Shown: positions 62,489 through 64,000 of the stretch, in pieces
Position numbering within the stretch: the stretch's first letter is position 1
Layout: each line of letters opens with the position of its first letter
Assembly: GCA_041617155.1 (NCBI GenBank)
Contig: JBFJPL010000005.1
Coordinates: forward strand, 13,590-77,589
Direction: 5' to 3'
Length of the DNA: 64,000 bases
Origin: CAMYKD01 sp041617155
GTDB taxonomy: Bacteria; Pseudomonadota; Alphaproteobacteria; Kiloniellales; JAKSDN01
Made by a program: the position numbers and the translations under genes
Notes under the pieces: generated by a model
What the model was told of the DNA's origin: nothing
Database searches by the model: none
Seen by the model: only the letters and a program-made list of their open reading frames with translations

Positions 62489-63274
62489 TCAAATACGCTG
62501 ACCGGCCGCGATGATCTTGCGCAGGAAGGCTTTGGTGCGGCCCTCCTGCGGGTTGCTGAATATCCGGTCAGGCGGCCCCTCCTCGACGATCCGGCCGCCG
62601 TCGAAGAACAGTACCCGGTCGGCGAAGTCGTGGGCGAAGCTCATCTCGTGGGTCACCAGTAGCATGGTCATATCTGTCTCTTCGGCCAGCTTGCGCATCA
62701 CGTTCAGCACCTCCTCGACCAGCTCCGGGTCGAGCGCCGAGGTGACCTCGTCGAACAGCATGATTTTGGGCTGCAGCGCCAGCGCCCGGGCGATCGCCAC
62801 CCGCTGCTTCTGGCCGCCGGAAAGCTGCGCCGGCTTGACCGCCGCCTTGTCCTCCAAACCCACCATCTCGAGCAGTTCCATGGCCTGACGCTCTGCATCC
62901 GCCTTGGCGACGCCTTTGGTCAGCACCGGAGCCAGCGCCACGTTCTGCAGCACCGTCTTGTGCGGAAAGAGATTGAACAGCTGGAAGACCATGCCGATCT
63001 TGGCCCGCATCCGGTGCAGGTGGCGCTCGTCGGCCGCGACCAGCGCGCCGTCCCGCTCCATGTGCCAGAGCTGCTCGCCTTCGACCTTGATGTGGCCGGA
63101 ATCGATCGTCTCAAGGGTCATGAGAATGCGCAAGATGGTGGTCTTGCCCGAGCCGCTCGGGCCAATCAGGGCGAGCTTTTCGCCCGGCGCAACGGTGAAG
63201 CTGAGCTGGTTCAGAACCTGGAAGGGCCCGAAGCTCTTCGACACCTCGGCGATCTCGATCATCGGCTCCGGCAT
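62489..63274 (-). CDS. ehuA: Ectoine ABC transporter ATP-binding protein EhuA
   Basis: This 261-residue ATPase of polar amino acid uptake systems has Walker A GPSGSGKTT, Q-loop MVFQLFNLFPH, signature LSGGQKQRVAIARAL, Walker B IMLFDEVTSALD and H-loop LLVTHEMSFA. It is the first transporter gene of the ehuABCD-eutABC-doeAB operon. The start is the ATG at 63274; an in-frame ATG at 63262 is possible. Confidence 0.94.
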   Translation of the reverse strand: MPEPMIEIAEVSKSFGPFQVLNQLSFTVAPGEKLALIGPSGSGKTTILRILMTLETIDSGHIKVEGEQLWHMERDGALVAADERHLHRMRAKIGMVFQLFNLFPHKTVLQNVALAPVLTKGVAKADAERQAMELLEMVGLEDKAAVKPAQLSGGQKQRVAIARALALQPKIMLFDEVTSALDPELVEEVLNVMRKLAEETDMTMLLVTHEMSFAHDFADRVLFFDGGRIVEEGPPDRIFSNPQEGRTKAFLRKIIAAGQRI

Positions 63275-63337
63275 GTGGGTCCGGCCTTCCCCCGCGGCAT
63301 TATCGTTGGTCCGCTTGAAACAACGGTGGGCGGAGTT

Positions 63338-63375
63338 TTAAATCATGTCAATGTAAAACATTAAATCATGACAAT
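63338..63375. promoter_or_regulatory. Direct repeats upstream of ehuA, candidate EnuR operator
   Basis: Two copies of TTAAATCATGNCAAT (63338-63352 and 63361-63375) differ at one base and are 23 bp apart, about two helical turns. They sit in a strikingly AT-rich patch between the MocR-type regulator and ehuA. MocR-family regulators often bind direct repeats, so this is a natural operator candidate. Each copy contains TTGTCA or TTGACA on the minus strand, so it may overlap a -35 box. Confidence 0.7.
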
Positions 63376-63387
63376 CTTGAACCATTG

Positions 63388-64000
63388 CTAGATTGCCAGT
63401 AGGGCCGGCTCAGCCGCGCCCGCGATCAGGCGGGCGATGATCTCAAGCCCCTTGCGGAGCTCCCGAACCGAGGGCGAGCCGATGCAGATACGCACCGCCG
63501 AAAGCCTCGCCGACGGTTTGGTGACGAAGGATGAGCCCGGGGCCACGGCGACCCCGCGTAGGCGGGCATGGGCGACGAACTCGTCCTCCTCCCAAGGGGG
63601 CGGCAGAGGCAGCCAGATGTGCAGGCTTTCCGGATGACCGCGGAAGGCCGTGCCTTCCAGCAACTCCCGAGCGATGGCGTGGCGCGCACGCAGCTCTCGG
63701 CGCTGCCACTCGACCAGTTCGGCTGCCGTGCCGTCGGCGACCCAGCGGCTGGCCAGCTCGGACATGATCGGCGTCGCGATCCAGTTGGTCACCAGATGGC
63801 GGTTGGCCACCGAGGCGTTCATGGCGTCGGGAACCACCAGATAACCGACCCGAAGCGCCGGCACAACGCACTTGGTGAAGCTGGTGAAATAGAGCGTCCG
63901 CTCCGGTGCCAGGGCGGCGATCGGCGGCGGCCGTTGCTCAACCAGCGGCCCCCAAGCCTCATTCTCAACGATGGCGACGTCGTGGGGGGGGGGGGGCGGG
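63388..64000 (-). CDS. enuR: MocR/GntR-family regulator, EnuR-like (N-terminal part missing)
   Basis: Only the C-terminal part of the aminotransferase-like domain is present, running off the window end. Visible are HDVAIVENEAWGPL, the PLP-binding Lys in YFTSFTKCVVPALRVGYLV and the C-terminal VAPGSSFVTKPSARLSAVRI. This is the fold-type I domain of MocR regulators; the GntR winged helix should lie beyond the window. EnuR represses ectoine use in other alphaproteobacteria and responds to acetyl-diaminobutyrate bound to PLP. Position upstream of ehuA fits. The last bases are a G-run of doubtful quality. Confidence 0.85.
   Translation of the reverse strand, partial: PPPPPHDVAIVENEAWGPLVEQRPPPIAALAPERTLYFTSFTKCVVPALRVGYLVVPDAMNASVANRHLVTNWIATPIMSELASRWVADGTAAELVEWQRRELRARHAIARELLEGTAFRGHPESLHIWLPLPPPWEEDEFVAHARLRGVAVAPGSSFVTKPSARLSAVRICIGSPSVRELRKGLEIIARLIAGAAEPALLAI
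63984..63996. other. Homopolymer of 13 G at the window end
   Basis: Thirteen consecutive G, then C and GGG, end the window inside the enuR-like coding frame. It would encode a run of prolines where relatives have an ordinary helix. It is most likely a sequencing or assembly artefact at a contig end. Confidence 0.6.

Overview
This window is GC-rich, densely packed chromosomal DNA from an alphaproteobacterium, most likely of the Rhodospirillales type. I infer this from the housekeeping order rsh - DUF2062 - acpS - lepB - rnc - era - recO, the rpoZ/folK and smpB/dapA neighbourhoods, an overlapping bactofilin/M23 peptidase pair, and an ectoine cluster in the ehuABCD-eutABCDE order known from Sinorhizobium. 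No tRNA, rRNA, CRISPR array, insertion sequence or phage gene was recognised.

Layout. 1-6.5 kb: the end of a hybrid histidine kinase with duplicated PAS modules, a stand-alone receiver protein, a small membrane protein and a secreted protein ending in six 85-residue PKD-like repeats. 6.5-14.8 kb: a conserved minus-strand block (tag, recO, era, rnc, lepB, acpS, DUF2062, rsh, rpoZ, folK). 15-25 kb: NYN protein, family 5 uracil-DNA glycosylase, smpB, dapA, lytic transglycosylase, HAD dehalogenase, hydrolase, PLP dehydratase, and bactofilin plus M23 peptidase. 25-28 kb: sulfate activation (cysD, cysNC).

28-38 kb is the most unusual part. A translationally coupled minus-strand operon encodes NqrB-like, NqrC, NqrD, NqrE, NqrF, ApbE, NqrM and a CBS protein, but no NqrA. 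The NqrB-like subunit is short and lacks the SGAT flavinylation motif. An eight-haem cytochrome c is encoded divergently next to nqrB, and NnrS lies at the other end. This may be an NADH-driven redox complex delivering electrons to a periplasmic cytochrome. Immediately beyond it are remnants of an SDR gene, a second nqrB with an 8-bp deletion, and the 3' end of a second nnrS.

38-47 kb: a hydrolase, a TPP-riboswitch-controlled thiOSGE operon, a large SAM/adenylate-cyclase/AAA/TPR protein, a CBS-pair protein with a promoter overlapped by a palindrome, and a second Tag-like glycosylase. 47.6-55.2 kb: a CocE-type hydrolase followed by a complete dipeptide/oligopeptide ABC transporter operon. 55.2-64 kb: on the opposite strand, a complete ectoine/hydroxyectoine uptake and catabolism operon (EhuABCD, EutABC, EutD/DoeA, EutE/DoeB), preceded by a MocR/EnuR-type regulator cut by the window end. 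A pair of direct repeats upstream of ehuA is a good candidate for its operator.
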